From Siderastrea radians (Eukaryota > Cnidaria > Anthozoa > Scleractinia > Rhizangiidae), in NCBI GenBank assembly GCA_964017195.1, contig OZ024894.1, positions 28,008,825 through 28,072,824 of the forward strand: DNA of 64,000 nucleotides, read 5' to 3'. The translations under genes were made by a program, and so were the position numbers. The first letter of the stretch is position 1. Every line of letters begins with the position of its first letter. Below are positions 22,991-33,639 of this stretch, one piece after another. The notes under the pieces were generated by a model. The model worked only from the letters and a program-made list of their open reading frames with translations, searched no databases and was not told where the DNA came from.

Positions 22991-23717
22991 CAGTAGGAGG
23001 TAGCAAGGCGTGACAGGCCGCACAATCTCTACCGGTGTGAAATATTTGAGAACCTTTTATATTTTTGCTCTAACGAGCATATCTTTAAGAGATTTTCCTT
23101 TCTTAAAAGATATGATAGGTGGATCTTTGACGATTTGTTTGAGTAGTGGTTGTCCCTCTATGATGTGCCATTTTTTCATTAAAACTTGTTTGATGTTTGG
23201 CACTGCTGGTTCATATTGTGTGACAAAAGGCAAAATATCTTTCGTGTCTTTTTTGTTCTGTTTAAGCGCTGACTTCCTTTCTGTGAATTTTATTTCTGAT
23301 AGGTGTTTATCTATCAGATTTCGTGGGTAGCCCCTTGCGACCAAGCGTGCTCTGAAATTTACCATGTTTTCTTCAAAAGTGCATTCTGAAGAATTTGTTC
23401 TTAGGAGTCTAAGGTCTTCGCCTTTTATGAATCCTTTTTTGACACTTGGCAGGTGACAAGAGGTGTAGTGGGTGTACTGAAAGGTTTATATAGGTTTAAA
23501 ATGTGTTTTTATGTCAAGGATTGATTGTTCCCTGAATCTTTCGCCTTTTTATATGACTGTATCCAGAAATGTAGTTTCTGTGTTTGTGTGATGTAAGGTT
23601 TCAAGCAAGACCTAGGTTTCGAATCTTACAGATTCTCGTCAGTTGCTATTTGTGGAATGGAAGAGGTTTGAGCTCTGTACCGTTCTGTGGTTTTTGGACA
23701 AGTTTTAGTTTTTATAT
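22991..23717 (-). mobile_element. 5'-truncated short PLE unit E (727 bp)
   Basis: Short-unit subfamily by its diagnostic bases, with the same internal deletion. It is truncated at the TATA of the promoter-like block (…TTTATATC) and carries one private base (C to T) near 23686. It shows that short units also inserted among full units. Confidence 0.9.
23604..23647 (-). ncRNA. Hammerhead ribozyme, unit E
   Basis: Ribozyme intact although the upstream promoter is lost. Confidence 0.92.
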
Positions 23718-24398
23718 CAATAGGAGGTAGCAAGGCGTGACAGGCCGCACAATCTCTACCGGTGTGAAATATTTGAGAACCTTTTATATTTTTGCTCTAA
23801 CGAGCATATCTTTAAGAGATTTTCCTTTCTTAAAAGATATGATAGGTGGATCTTTGACGATTTGTTTGAGTAGTGGTTGTCCCTCTATGATGTGCCATTT
23901 TTTCATTAAAACTTGTTTGATGTTTGGCACTGCTGGTTCATATTGTGTGACAAAAGGCAAAATATCTTTCGTGTCTTTTTTGTTCTGTTTAAGCGCTGAC
24001 TTCCTTTCTGTGAATTTTATTTCTGATAGGTGTTTATCTATCAGATTTCGTGGGTAGCCCCTTGCGACCAAGCGTGCTCTGAAATTTACCATGTTTTCTT
24101 CAAAAGTGCATTCTGAAGAATTTGTTCTTAGGAGTCTAAGGTCTTCGCCTTTTATGAATCCTTTTTTGACACTTGGCAGGTGACAAGAGGTGTAGTGGGT
24201 GTACTGAAAGGTTTATATAGGTTTAAAATGTGTTTTTATGTCAAGGATTGATTGTTCCCTGAATCTTTCGCCTTTTTATATGACTGTATCCAGAAATGTA
24301 GTTTCTGTGTTTGTGTGATGTAAGGTTTCAAGCAAGACCTAGGTTTCGAATCTTACAGATTCTCGTCAGTTGCTATTTGTGGAATGGAAGAGGTTTGA
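23718..24398 (-). mobile_element. 5'-truncated short PLE unit F (681 bp), at the inversion
   Basis: Short-unit type. Its 3' terminus reads CCTCCTATTG instead of CCTCCTACTG. The 5' side breaks shortly beyond the ribozyme and is fused directly to an oppositely oriented unit. Confidence 0.9.
24331..24374 (-). ncRNA. Hammerhead ribozyme, unit F
   Basis: Intact. It lies 24 bp from the head-to-head junction and faces the plus-strand ribozyme at 24785. Confidence 0.92.
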
Positions 24399-25441
24399 TT
24401 CTACCAGTGAAACCACTTAATTAACAAAGTCTAAAAGTTGGACTGTACAATAGTTCTACGCCTAAATACACGCAAACTAGAATACACATTTCTTCAATCT
24501 TTGGAAGAAAGCACCTTTAGAACGCGTATAACATATATATGCCTGTACATTTTAACAGGATGCATTTTTGCACGTAATATTTTTGAATTCGAACCTTTTA
24601 GAAAACACAACACAAGCTTCGAAATCATACGGATCGAACCTACAGCCACCTGATTGGACTGGCAAGGACCAATCATAACGCACCATTTTCGATCCATCTA
24701 ACGGCCACGGGTGGATATAAAAACTAAAACTTGTCCAAAAACCACGGAACGGTACAGAGCTCAAACCTCTTCCATTCCACAAATAGCAACTGACGAGAAT
24801 CTGTAAGATTCGAAACCTAGGTCTTGCTTGAAACCTTACATCACACAAACACAGAAACTACATTTCTGGATACAGTCATATAAAAAGGCGAAAGATTCAG
24901 GGAACAATCAATCCTTGACATAAAAACACATTTTAAACCTATATAAACCTTTCAGTACACCCACTACACCTCTTGTCACCTGCCAAGTGTCAAAAAAGGA
25001 TTCATAAAAGGCGAAGACCTTAGACTCCTAAGAACAAATTCTTCAGAATGCACTTTTGAAGAAAACATGGTAAATTTCAGAGCACGCTTGGTCGCAAGGG
25101 GCTACCCACGAAATCTGATAGATAAACACCTATCAGAAATAAAATTCACAGAAAGGAAGTCAGCGCTTAAACAGAACAAAAAAGACACGAAAGATATTTT
25201 GCCTTTTGTCACACAATATGAACCAGCAGTGCCAAACATCAAACAAGTTTTAATGAAAAAATGGCACATCATAGAGGGACAACCACTACTCAAACAAATC
25301 GTCAAAGATCCACCTATCATATCTTTTAAGAAAGGAAAATCTCTTAAAGATATGCTCGTTAGAGCAAAAATATAAAAGGTTCTCAAATATTTCACACCGG
25401 TAGAGATTGTGCGGCCTGTCACGCCTTGCTACCTCCTACTG
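24399..25441 (+). mobile_element. Short PLE unit G, plus strand (1043 bp)
   Basis: Short-unit copy in the opposite orientation, lacking only ~25 bp of the unit's 5' edge. It joins unit H head to tail at 25441/25442. Confidence 0.92.
24785..24828 (+). ncRNA. Hammerhead ribozyme, unit G
   Basis: Same 44 bases, now on the plus strand. The paired CCAAT motif at 24652-24674 and the TATA at 24713-24724 lie upstream. Confidence 0.93.
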
Positions 25442-26509
25442 ATTATGTTTTCCAGACAGAGCCCTATTCTACCAGTGAAACCACTTAATTAACAAAGTCT
25501 AAAAGTTGGACTGTACAATAGTTCTACGCCTAAATACACGCAAACTAGAATACACATTTCTTCAATCTTTGGAAGAAAGCACCTTTAGAACGCGTATAAC
25601 ATATATATGCCTGTACATTTTAACAGGATGCATTTTTGCACGTAATATTTTTGAATTCGAACCTTTTAGAAAACACAACACAAGCTTCGAAATCATACGG
25701 ATCGAACCTACAGCCACCTGATTGGACTGGCAAGGACCAATCATAACGCACCATTTTCGATCCATCTAACGGCCACGGGTGGATATAAAAACTAAAACTT
25801 GTCCAAAAACCACGGAACGGTACAGAGCTCAAACCTCTTCCATTCCACAAATAGCAACTGACGAGAATCTGTAAGATTCGAAACCTAGGTCTTGCTTGAA
25901 ACCTTACATCACACAAACACAGAAACTACATTTCTGGATACAGTCATATAAAAAGGCGAAAGATTCAGGGAACAATCAATCCTTGACATAAAAACACATT
26001 TTAAACCTATATAAACCTTTCAGTACACCCACTACACCTCTTGTCACCTGCCAAGTGTCAAAAAAGGATTCATAAAAGGCGAAGACCTTAGACTCCTAAG
26101 AACAAATTCTTCAGAATGCACTTTTGAAGAAAACATGGTAAATTTCAGAGCACGCTTGGTCGCAAGGGGCTACCCACGAAATCTGATAGATAAACACCTA
26201 TCAGAAATAAAATTCACAGAAAGGAAGTCAGCGCTTAAACAGAACAAAAAAGACACGAAAGATATTTTGCCTTTTGTCACACAATATGAACCAGCAGTGC
26301 CAAACATCAAACAAGTTTTAATGAAAAAATGGCACATCATAGAGGGACAACCACTACTCAAACAAATCGTCAAAGATCCACCTATCATATCTTTTAAGAA
26401 AGGAAAATCTCTTAAAGATATGCTCGTTAGAGCAAAAATATAAAAGGTTCTCAAATATTTCACACCGGTAGAGATTGTGCGGCCTGTCACGCCTTGCTAC
26501 CTCCTATTG
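25442..26509 (+). mobile_element. Complete short PLE unit H, plus strand (1068 bp)
   Basis: Complete 1068-bp unit. Its 3' edge reads CCTCCTATTG, and the next copy begins within or right after these bases. Confidence 0.92.
25853..25896 (+). ncRNA. Hammerhead ribozyme, unit H
   Basis: Intact, 1068 bp from the unit G copy. Confidence 0.93.
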
Positions 26510-27123
26510 CTTGAAACCTTACATCACACAAACACAGAAACTACATTTCTGGATACAGTCATATAAAAAGGCGAAAGATTCAGGGAACAATCAATCCTTG
26601 ACATAAAAACACATTTTAAACCTATATAAACCTTTCAGTACACCCACTACACCTCTTGTCACCTGCCAAGTGTCAAAAAAGGATTCATAAAAGGCGAAGA
26701 CCTTAGACTCCTAAGAACAAATTCTTCAGAATGCACTTTTGAAGAAAACATGGTAAATTTCAGAGCACGCTTGGTCGCAAGGGGCTACCCACGAAATCTG
26801 ATAGATAAACACCTATCAGAAATAAAATTCACAGAAAGGAAGTCAGCGCTTAAACAGAACAAAAAAGACACGAAAGATATTTTGCCTTTTGTCACACAAT
26901 ATGAACCAGCAGTGCCAAACATCAAACAAGTTTTAATGAAAAAATGGCACATCATAGAGGGACAACCACTACTCAAACAAATCGTCAAAGATCCACCTAT
27001 CATATCTTTTAAGAAAGGAAAATCTCTTAAAGATATGCTCGTTAGAGCAAAAATATAAAAGGTTCTCAAATATTTCACACCGGTAGAGATTGTGCGGCCT
27101 GTCACGCCTTGCTACCTCCTACT
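26510..27123 (+). mobile_element. Short PLE unit I, truncated at the ribozyme cleavage site
   Basis: Starts at (TTG)CTTGAAACC. If the TTG at 26507-26509 belongs to this copy, its first base is the base directly 3' of the predicted hammerhead cut. It lacks the ribozyme and promoter. Five bases (27124-27128) separate it from unit J. Confidence 0.85.
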
Positions 27124-27167
27124 CCTAGGGAACGGTACAGAGCTCAAACCTCTTCCATTCCACAAAT

Positions 27168-27211
27168 AGCAACTGACGAGAATCTGTAAGATTCGAAACC
27201 TAGGTCTTGCT
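27168..27211 (+). ncRNA. Hammerhead ribozyme, unit J
   Basis: Intact; predicted cleavage between 27206 and 27207 leaves a 52-nt leader before the ATG at 27259. Confidence 0.94.
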
Positions 27212-27258
27212 TGAAACCTTACATCACAACAGAATCGTTGATCTTAGTCGAAAGCAAA

Positions 27259-29820
27259 ATGGAGGAACAGTACCATGAAGAACTCTCTCCAAGCATCCTT
27301 GGAGCCAGTCCGCTTAATACTCCATATGACCAGCCTGGCTGTTCAAAGGAACTGCACAGCGACAAAGAAGAAGATGAGTACGAACTCCCCAGCTACCAGC
27401 CTCCAAAAGCGGACGCCAAACCCAGTAGTGGGCACAAAAAACCAACCAAGCCAGCAAATAAACGGAAGGCCACCCAAGCACTCCCTTCCACAGAAGCAAA
27501 GATTATGAAGACGGAAATTTCCATCAAGAAATTAAATGAACACTTAGAAAAAAAGACTTGTCCGAAGACATTAAGATATTCTGCACGGGCCAATATCCCG
27601 GCAGATGAAGACTTTAAGAAGGACATAAAGACAATCAAAGAGAAAGCAGAGCAAGGTTTTATCCGCGCTCTAACAAGATTTCACTATCGCCGTCTAGAAA
27701 AACAAAAAATTAAGCTTATCAAAGACAAAGCTAAGGCCCGCCGTTTAAGTGAAAGCGGTTCAGAAACCAAACGAAACAAATCCAGAGCTACTCCGCCAAC
27801 GGCGGTTAGCCGCAGTGAGAAACTTAAGAAGCTTGATAAACTCAGAGCTGAAGTAGATCAAATGATGTTAGAATTACACGAAGACAATAAAGATTCTGAA
27901 GAGTACCCACATATGTCTGGTAAATGTGTCAACACCACCAAGGGTGGGAAAATCCAAAATAAAGAGTTAAATAACTACACGAAAACCCAAAGAGACACGA
28001 AAAAGCGAAAAGAACGCAGAAACAAACCAACAAACTTAGCCTCACACCAAAAAAATAAGGAGGAAAAATACATCAAAAACCTCTCAAATAAAAACCTTAC
28101 TTGTTTCCAAACTAAAGTAATCTCCAGGGGTTTAAAATTTATACCGGTGAACAAACCCAACACAAACAAGATCCGGCGGCAATTACTGCAGGATTTTCGA
28201 CATTTTGAAAGACGAATGCGTCTTAAATATATGTTTCACAGAAAACGCAAAGAAGTTCACCCTTTCCATGTCAAATCTAACTGGAACCCACCAGTTCAAA
28301 AATCAGTTGCCCTAGAGAGCTTTTTAGAAGAAGTGAAAATGGATCTGGCTGATATAAAAATAATTAAGCCTAAACAGAACTTGTCACGCAATGAACGAAA
28401 AGCATTAAATGAATTAAAACAAAATAAAGAAATTAACCTCAAGAAAGCGGACAAGGGAAACACCACTGTTGTCATGAATACAATACACAAGATTCAAGAG
28501 GGTCAAATCCAACTCAGCGATCAAAACAATTACAGGCCTCTTGACAACCCCATGGTTAAAGAGACACACAGCAAGGTGTCACGTTTAATTACAGACCTTC
28601 ACTATGGTAATCACATTGATAACATGACAAAGAAATGGCTATCCCAAACACCAAATCCACCTAGAATACCAGAATTCTATACTCTTACAAAAATTCACAA
28701 GCCTACCATCACAGGAAGACCAATAATCTCCGGTTGTGATGGGCCCACAGAAAAAATATCATCTTTTGTTGATACACTGCTCCAACCTATATCGAAATCA
28801 CAGGAGTCGTATCTTAAAGACACCACCGATTTCATAAATTTCATTGAGAGAACCAGCGTAAATAAACAAGCATTCCTTGTTTCGATGGACGTAACGAGCC
28901 TATATACAAATATACCACAAGAAGAGGGTATCGAAACAGTATGCGAAGCATACGACACCTTTCACAATAATAGCCCTCCCATACCCACACACTACCTCAG
29001 AGAAATGCTTAGTCTCATACTTAAAGAAAATTCCTTCCAATTTAATGGAAAGAACTATCTTCAAGTACACGGCACTGCGATGGGGACGAAAATGGCTGTC
29101 GCCTTTGCCAACATATTCATGGCTAAAATTGAAACACAAATCCTAAGCAAAACTGTCAAAAAACCTACAGTCTGGAAACGTTACATTGACGATATATTTT
29201 CACTGTGGGACGCCAGCAAAACGGACATTGAAAGATTCATCGAACAAGCTAATTCACATCATCCTACAATTAACTTCACAGCTGAAATCTCAAACACAGA
29301 AACTACATTTCTGGATACAGTCATATACAAAGGCGAAAGATTCAGGGAACAATCAATCCTTGACATAAAAACACATTTTAAACCTACAGAAACCTTTCAG
29401 TACACCCACTACACCTCTTGTCACCCGCCAAGTGTCAAAAAAGGATTCATAAAAGGCGAAGCCCTTAGACTCCTAAGAACAAATTCTTCAGAAAACACTT
29501 TTGAAGAAAACATGGTAAATTTCAGAGCACGCTTGGTCGCAAGGGGCTACCCACGAAATCTGATAGATAAACACCTATCAGAAATAAAATTCACAGAAAG
29601 GAAGTCAGCGCTTAAACAGAACAAAAAAGACACGAAAGATATTTTGCCTTTTGTCACACAATATGAACCAGCAGTGCCAAACATCAAACAAGTTTTAATG
29701 AAAAAATGGCACATCATAGAGGGACAACCACTACTCAAACAAATCTTCAAAGATCCACCTATCATATCTTTTAAGAAAGGAAAATCTCTTAAAGATATGC
29801 TCGTTAGAGCAAAAATATAA
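27259..29820 (+). CDS. Penelope-like reverse transcriptase (unit J)
   Basis: Intact 853-residue ORF, same translation as units A-C despite the opposite orientation. Landmarks: DKG at about 28450, motif A near 28885, YIDDIF at 29182-29199, C-terminal VRAKI followed by TAA at 29818. The frame one base back stays open past the stop and spells a Cys-containing stretch (GRDCAACHALLPPT), discussed in the findings. This copy lacks its TATA and would depend on a neighbouring promoter. Confidence 0.92.
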   Translation: MEEQYHEELSPSILGASPLNTPYDQPGCSKELHSDKEEDEYELPSYQPPKADAKPSSGHKKPTKPANKRKATQALPSTEAKIMKTEISIKKLNEHLEKKTCPKTLRYSARANIPADEDFKKDIKTIKEKAEQGFIRALTRFHYRRLEKQKIKLIKDKAKARRLSESGSETKRNKSRATPPTAVSRSEKLKKLDKLRAEVDQMMLELHEDNKDSEEYPHMSGKCVNTTKGGKIQNKELNNYTKTQRDTKKRKERRNKPTNLASHQKNKEEKYIKNLSNKNLTCFQTKVISRGLKFIPVNKPNTNKIRRQLLQDFRHFERRMRLKYMFHRKRKEVHPFHVKSNWNPPVQKSVALESFLEEVKMDLADIKIIKPKQNLSRNERKALNELKQNKEINLKKADKGNTTVVMNTIHKIQEGQIQLSDQNNYRPLDNPMVKETHSKVSRLITDLHYGNHIDNMTKKWLSQTPNPPRIPEFYTLTKIHKPTITGRPIISGCDGPTEKISSFVDTLLQPISKSQESYLKDTTDFINFIERTSVNKQAFLVSMDVTSLYTNIPQEEGIETVCEAYDTFHNNSPPIPTHYLREMLSLILKENSFQFNGKNYLQVHGTAMGTKMAVAFANIFMAKIETQILSKTVKKPTVWKRYIDDIFSLWDASKTDIERFIEQANSHHPTINFTAEISNTETTFLDTVIYKGERFREQSILDIKTHFKPTETFQYTHYTSCHPPSVKKGFIKGEALRLLRTNSSENTFEENMVNFRARLVARGYPRNLIDKHLSEIKFTERKSALKQNKKDTKDILPFVTQYEPAVPNIKQVLMKKWHIIEGQPLLKQIFKDPPIISFKKGKSLKDMLVRAKI

Positions 29821-29886
29821 AAGGTTCTCAAATATTTCACACCGGTAGAGATTGTGCGGCCTGTCACGCCTTGCTACCTCCTATTG

Positions 29887-30336
29887 TAGCTGTCTCTCAT
29901 CAATACCAGCTGCTGTGGGTGTCAACAGGTCCAACAGATTTAATCTGACATTATATATTAAAGCTGTCTCCAAAAATAATTAACTAAAAGGTTACAAAAT
30001 TTAAAATAATGTTCGTTACTTACCCTCTCCTACCATCAACGACACACCAAAATACTCATAAATATCTTTAATTAATTTTTATCTTTACAGTTGCTGTGCA
30101 GTCCTTTCTATATATATCTCTCCTACCATCTGCTATTACCGGACCCACCCAAAATAATATCCTCTCAGTGATTTCTTTTTTTCTTAATAGCTTTTTACTA
30201 ACCTGTACTTACAGGATTTAAACTCTAAACCCCATTTGCTGTCCAACCCCTTATCCACTTTGCCACTATTTTATTTTTAAAATATATGACTCCAATCCAA
30301 TTCTAAAGCCTTATAATGAACCTACTTTTACCTAGG
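29887..30336. other. AT-rich right flank of the array
   Basis: No gene or repeat recognised. It separates the array from the last exon of the minus-strand gene model by about 450 bp. Confidence 0.45.
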
Positions 30337-30464
30337 TTAAAGATTAAAAAATAAACCTGAATTTAACTTTGACCTATAACATACATGCCCACCTTTGGCT
30401 TTTCTATCTGCCTTTGACCATGGTATTTTTACCTCAATTCGCTTTGGCAATGTAATGGGATCAC
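30337..30464 (-). CDS. Exon 3 (last visible) of unidentified minus-strand gene
   Basis: A TTTTCAG acceptor precedes GTGATCCC; joined to exon 2 in phase it gives …SSS-GDPITLPKRIEVKIPWSKADRKAKGG…. The frame runs to a TAA at 30337. A GAG/GTAAAA donor after PKRIE could end the exon earlier, so the 3' limit is uncertain. The segment is Lys/Arg-rich; no family recognised. Confidence 0.5.
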
Positions 30465-33400
30465 CTGAAAATAAGATATCATTTAACAACACTAAAAGTA
30501 AAAGGTACCCAAAGGGTACGTGTGTGGGAAACAATGTTTTAAACTTTGGTTTGCAAAGATTGAAGTATACATCTGTCGCAAAACATTTATCTGTTTCAAG
30601 GTAACACACATCATGACATGTAATCTTAATCTTATAAATGTTAGACACATTAGAGATAATGTAAGAGGAGATCATGTAACAGTAATTTAAGATACAAGTG
30701 TAATTAAGAGCAAGTTAAGAATGGCAATGATCAAATTGCATTAACAGACTTACAAGCAGATCGCAAATTAAAGCGTGGGTATCCCACACAAAAATGAGTG
30801 AAAACAATTCAAAAGCAGAAATTTATGAAAACAGTAATTGAAGTAAGTACTTGCCCAGGCCTTACAGATTTCAAGCCAAAAGTAAAAAGAAAGGGAACAG
30901 AAAATCATGAAATTGTTTTTTAGAAATAATATTTAAATGATATTTTTACATTACTCATAAGAAATTAATGCTCTTGTTAATGCAGGTATTTGAAAGTTAA
31001 GCGAGTTAAATTGACAGGAATTGGAGGGAGACTTACCACTGGATAACACAAATATTTATGTGAAAGAGGTAAATTTTTAAAATGAAGGAAATTAATGAGA
31101 ATAAATAAAGGAAGCACAGTTTAATGGGGTGACAAAATGTAATGTTGTAAACAACGTACCCACAGGATTTTACATTGTAAAAGATCAAAATAAATTTTGA
31201 AAAAAAAAAAGTGAAAGACAACTAAGTCTGGAAAGGATCCCGAATTTGGGGAAATATTATTGGAGATAAAGGTCGCGGAAAATAACCTTTCACTTCATTA
31301 TGTTGCAAAAATCAATGCCAACAAAAATTTACAAGTCTTTTATGTAGATTAATCATTACCTAATGAGAAATTGGCAGGTAACCTCAAATTCTTCACCTTG
31401 AGACGAAGAGGTTCTTCCCCTCTCAGGAACAGTGCGAAGGAAAACAATGTAACAGTCCATAACCATATACCTCGTAAACCCTATGGAGGTACACAATTTT
31501 GTATCATATAAATATTAGGCATTGTACTGGTGAATGGCATTCAGGGCTCGAAATAACGGCCGGTCAAAGGACAATGTCCGGCATGATTGGGGACTTGACC
31601 TGTCAAACGTTCGCCTTGCTGGTCATGTTGTCCGGTCACAAGTCGATAATAATAATAATAACATTGATAAAGGAAATTTTAAAACTTCAAACTTTTTATA
31701 AAGAATGTGGACCATACGGTTCCGAACTGAGGTAAGTAACATCGTCTATATAACGAACAATTCACTCAATCAGCAAAGAATAAAGTCACTTCCGGACGGC
31801 AATCTAACTTCAAAAGTCAACCAGAGTGCCGCTACTTGTAGTAAAAAAGAATTCACTTAGGGAATGCTATTTCTTAAGGTGGGGAGTGTTAACATCACAT
31901 GTTTACACATATTATATAATTATGGAAAAATTACATGTTGCAATTTTGTCCAAGCTGAAACGAGGTATGACCGAGCTAAAATGAATTTGGCCGGTTAACG
32001 TGTCCGGAGACTCTTCAGAAATTATTTCGAGCCCTGACAGCATTACAGATAAGAGCTACTAATTTATTATCTCTTGAAATAACAAACAGAGCTTCCTCAA
32101 AATATTATGTCTGACCCATCCCTACAACCAGTTCTGCTCCCTCCGTTTATTATATTATTTATTGCTGATTACCTCAATTGTATTAAGGCAGTATGCACGC
32201 ATGCGCAACAGCTGCTGAAGGGTAAATGGTGGTGCCTTCTTGGGCTCATAAGGCACCCTCCCACGCCGGGTGTCCTTGGAAGTGGGTCTTGTAGCTCTCT
32301 TCACAAGCTGCTTAATTGCATGTTTGAGTAACATCTATAACACAAAAAAAAAATATTCTAAACCAGCAAATCTCTTTTACAGATCATTCCACAGGCCACT
32401 ATGCAATTTATAAATAAAAAATAAACAAATATTAATTCACCTGGAACACTATATCAGTACAATACAATACACTGTACAATAATATTTATATCTATAGCAC
32501 TTATCCATTGAAGTGCAAAGCACTTTATAACGCTTCAAAAAATTGAAATTAATACAACCTCATAGTGAAACACCTAAATTTTGCCGTAAAAATCAAACAA
32601 AATGGAATAATATGGCTATTGAAGCAGCTATACTCTTCGAATGAAACACCTAAAAACAGATCTTAATGACAATTCTATGAGAATATTTCGAAAACGGCAA
32701 ATCAATAATTCTTAAAACTTGGATATTATCATAGTGTTTTTTTTTTCTTGAAATTTACGTAATAAAATGGGGGGTCACTTTATTTCATTTATTTCCCTGT
32801 CGAGCATTTGCTGAAGGAAACCCTGTAATGCTGTGTGCACGCTTGCGTGTGTAAGCGCTATATGACGCAAATATTATGTGCAGCAAGGATGCACAATGCA
32901 ATTCACCAGATTCGCCTTAAGTTGTAGAAGTCAATAGCAAGCAGCCACTTGTCACAAGATGAGCCAAGGTGTCTGACAGGTTCATAAGCATGCAACAGTT
33001 CTGTCAGATAACTTAGAGCTAAATTATTTAGTACCTTAAAACATACATGTATGAAATTATTCCTGAATGTATTGTAAATTTAATTTAATTAAGGGTGCGA
33101 ACAAAAGTTGTTGTTGTTGTTGTTGTATACAAGATTAATCTTCAAAATTACTCTCTACTCTACTGGTAGAGTGTTGGTAACACGATCAAACGTTTTGTTG
33201 AATCAAAACGGGATGATATAAATTTATTAATTGATTGCTAATGCATGTTTACAAAATAATTAGAAGAATTCATAAATTCTAAAACTAAATCAGTAAACTA
33301 TGCAAGTAAACAATCACACGACCTGCGACATAAAGCTAGAAAAAAGAACACTTTATAATTTGATTATTTCCTACTCAGGTGACCCGTATAAAAAGAAGTT

Positions 33401-33639
33401 ACAGAAAACAAAGTTACTTAAATCACTTAAGAAGGAGTGAACAAGAGCTACAGCTGTAACAGTATAGATATACAAACGAATCTTAGCTATATAATTTCTA
33501 AGGTTTCCATGACCAAAAATCGATTTAAAACAAATATTAGCCTGAAATGTTGTATGTTGACACTGGTGAGCTTAAATAGTAGACTAAATAACCCAATTCC
33601 AATAGCAAAAAGTATTCATTGAATCAATTTATAACCTAC
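30465..33639 (-). other. Intron 2 of the minus-strand gene model
   Basis: Donor GTAGGT at 33639 and acceptor CAG ending at 30465 match in phase. The intron holds the hAT-type MITE, a GTT microsatellite (33108-33126) and otherwise AT-rich sequence. Short ORFs here (for example 32107-32331) have no recognisable content. Confidence 0.45.
31542..32036. mobile_element. hAT-type MITE (~495 bp)
   Basis: Terminal inverted repeats CAGGGCTCGAAATAA at the left and TTATTTCGAGCCCTG at the right are perfect over 15 bp and begin CAGGG, as in hAT elements. Flanking 8-mers ATGGCATT (31534-31541) and ACAGCATT (32037-32044) match at 6 of 8 positions, fitting a decayed 8-bp target duplication. Near the ends, GGCCGG and TCCGG motifs recur as subterminal repeats. 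No transposase frame is present. Confidence 0.82.

Larger units (their letters stand above)
2049..29886. mobile_element. Composite Penelope-like element (PLE) array, two opposed tandem blocks
   Basis: A continuous block of full, internally deleted and 5'-truncated copies of one PLE, with no unrelated sequence beyond short fillers of 5-7 bp. Copies from 2049 to 24398 are coded on the minus strand; copies from 24399 to 29886 are coded on the plus strand. The two blocks therefore meet head to head, and both outer ends of the array are element 3' ends. Full unit length is 3130 bp and short unit length 1068 bp. Units within a class look identical, which implies very recent amplification or strong homogenisation. 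Head-to-tail tandems and 5' inverted joins are known habits of PLEs. Confidence 0.93.
27129..29886 (+). mobile_element. Nearly full PLE unit J, plus strand (2758 bp)
   Basis: Full-unit subfamily, 5'-truncated within the promoter region (starts GGAACGG, downstream of the TATA) but keeping ribozyme, leader, ORF and 3' tail. It forms the right edge of the array, whose flank begins within TTGTAGCTG. Confidence 0.92.

Noticed and set aside
2066..24057. Repeated plus-strand ORFs of 106, 98 and 67 codons in the minus-strand half of the array
   Set aside because: They are antisense to the PLE RT C-terminus, promoter-like block and ribozyme; they recur only because the DNA repeats and match no family.
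2049..29886. CRISPR or satellite DNA explanation for the array
   Set aside because: Units are whole retroelement copies with an RT ORF and graded 5' truncations, not short repeats with spacers or a non-coding satellite.
2030..29900. Target-site duplication around the whole array
   Set aside because: Bases before 2049 and after 29886 share no convincing direct repeat.
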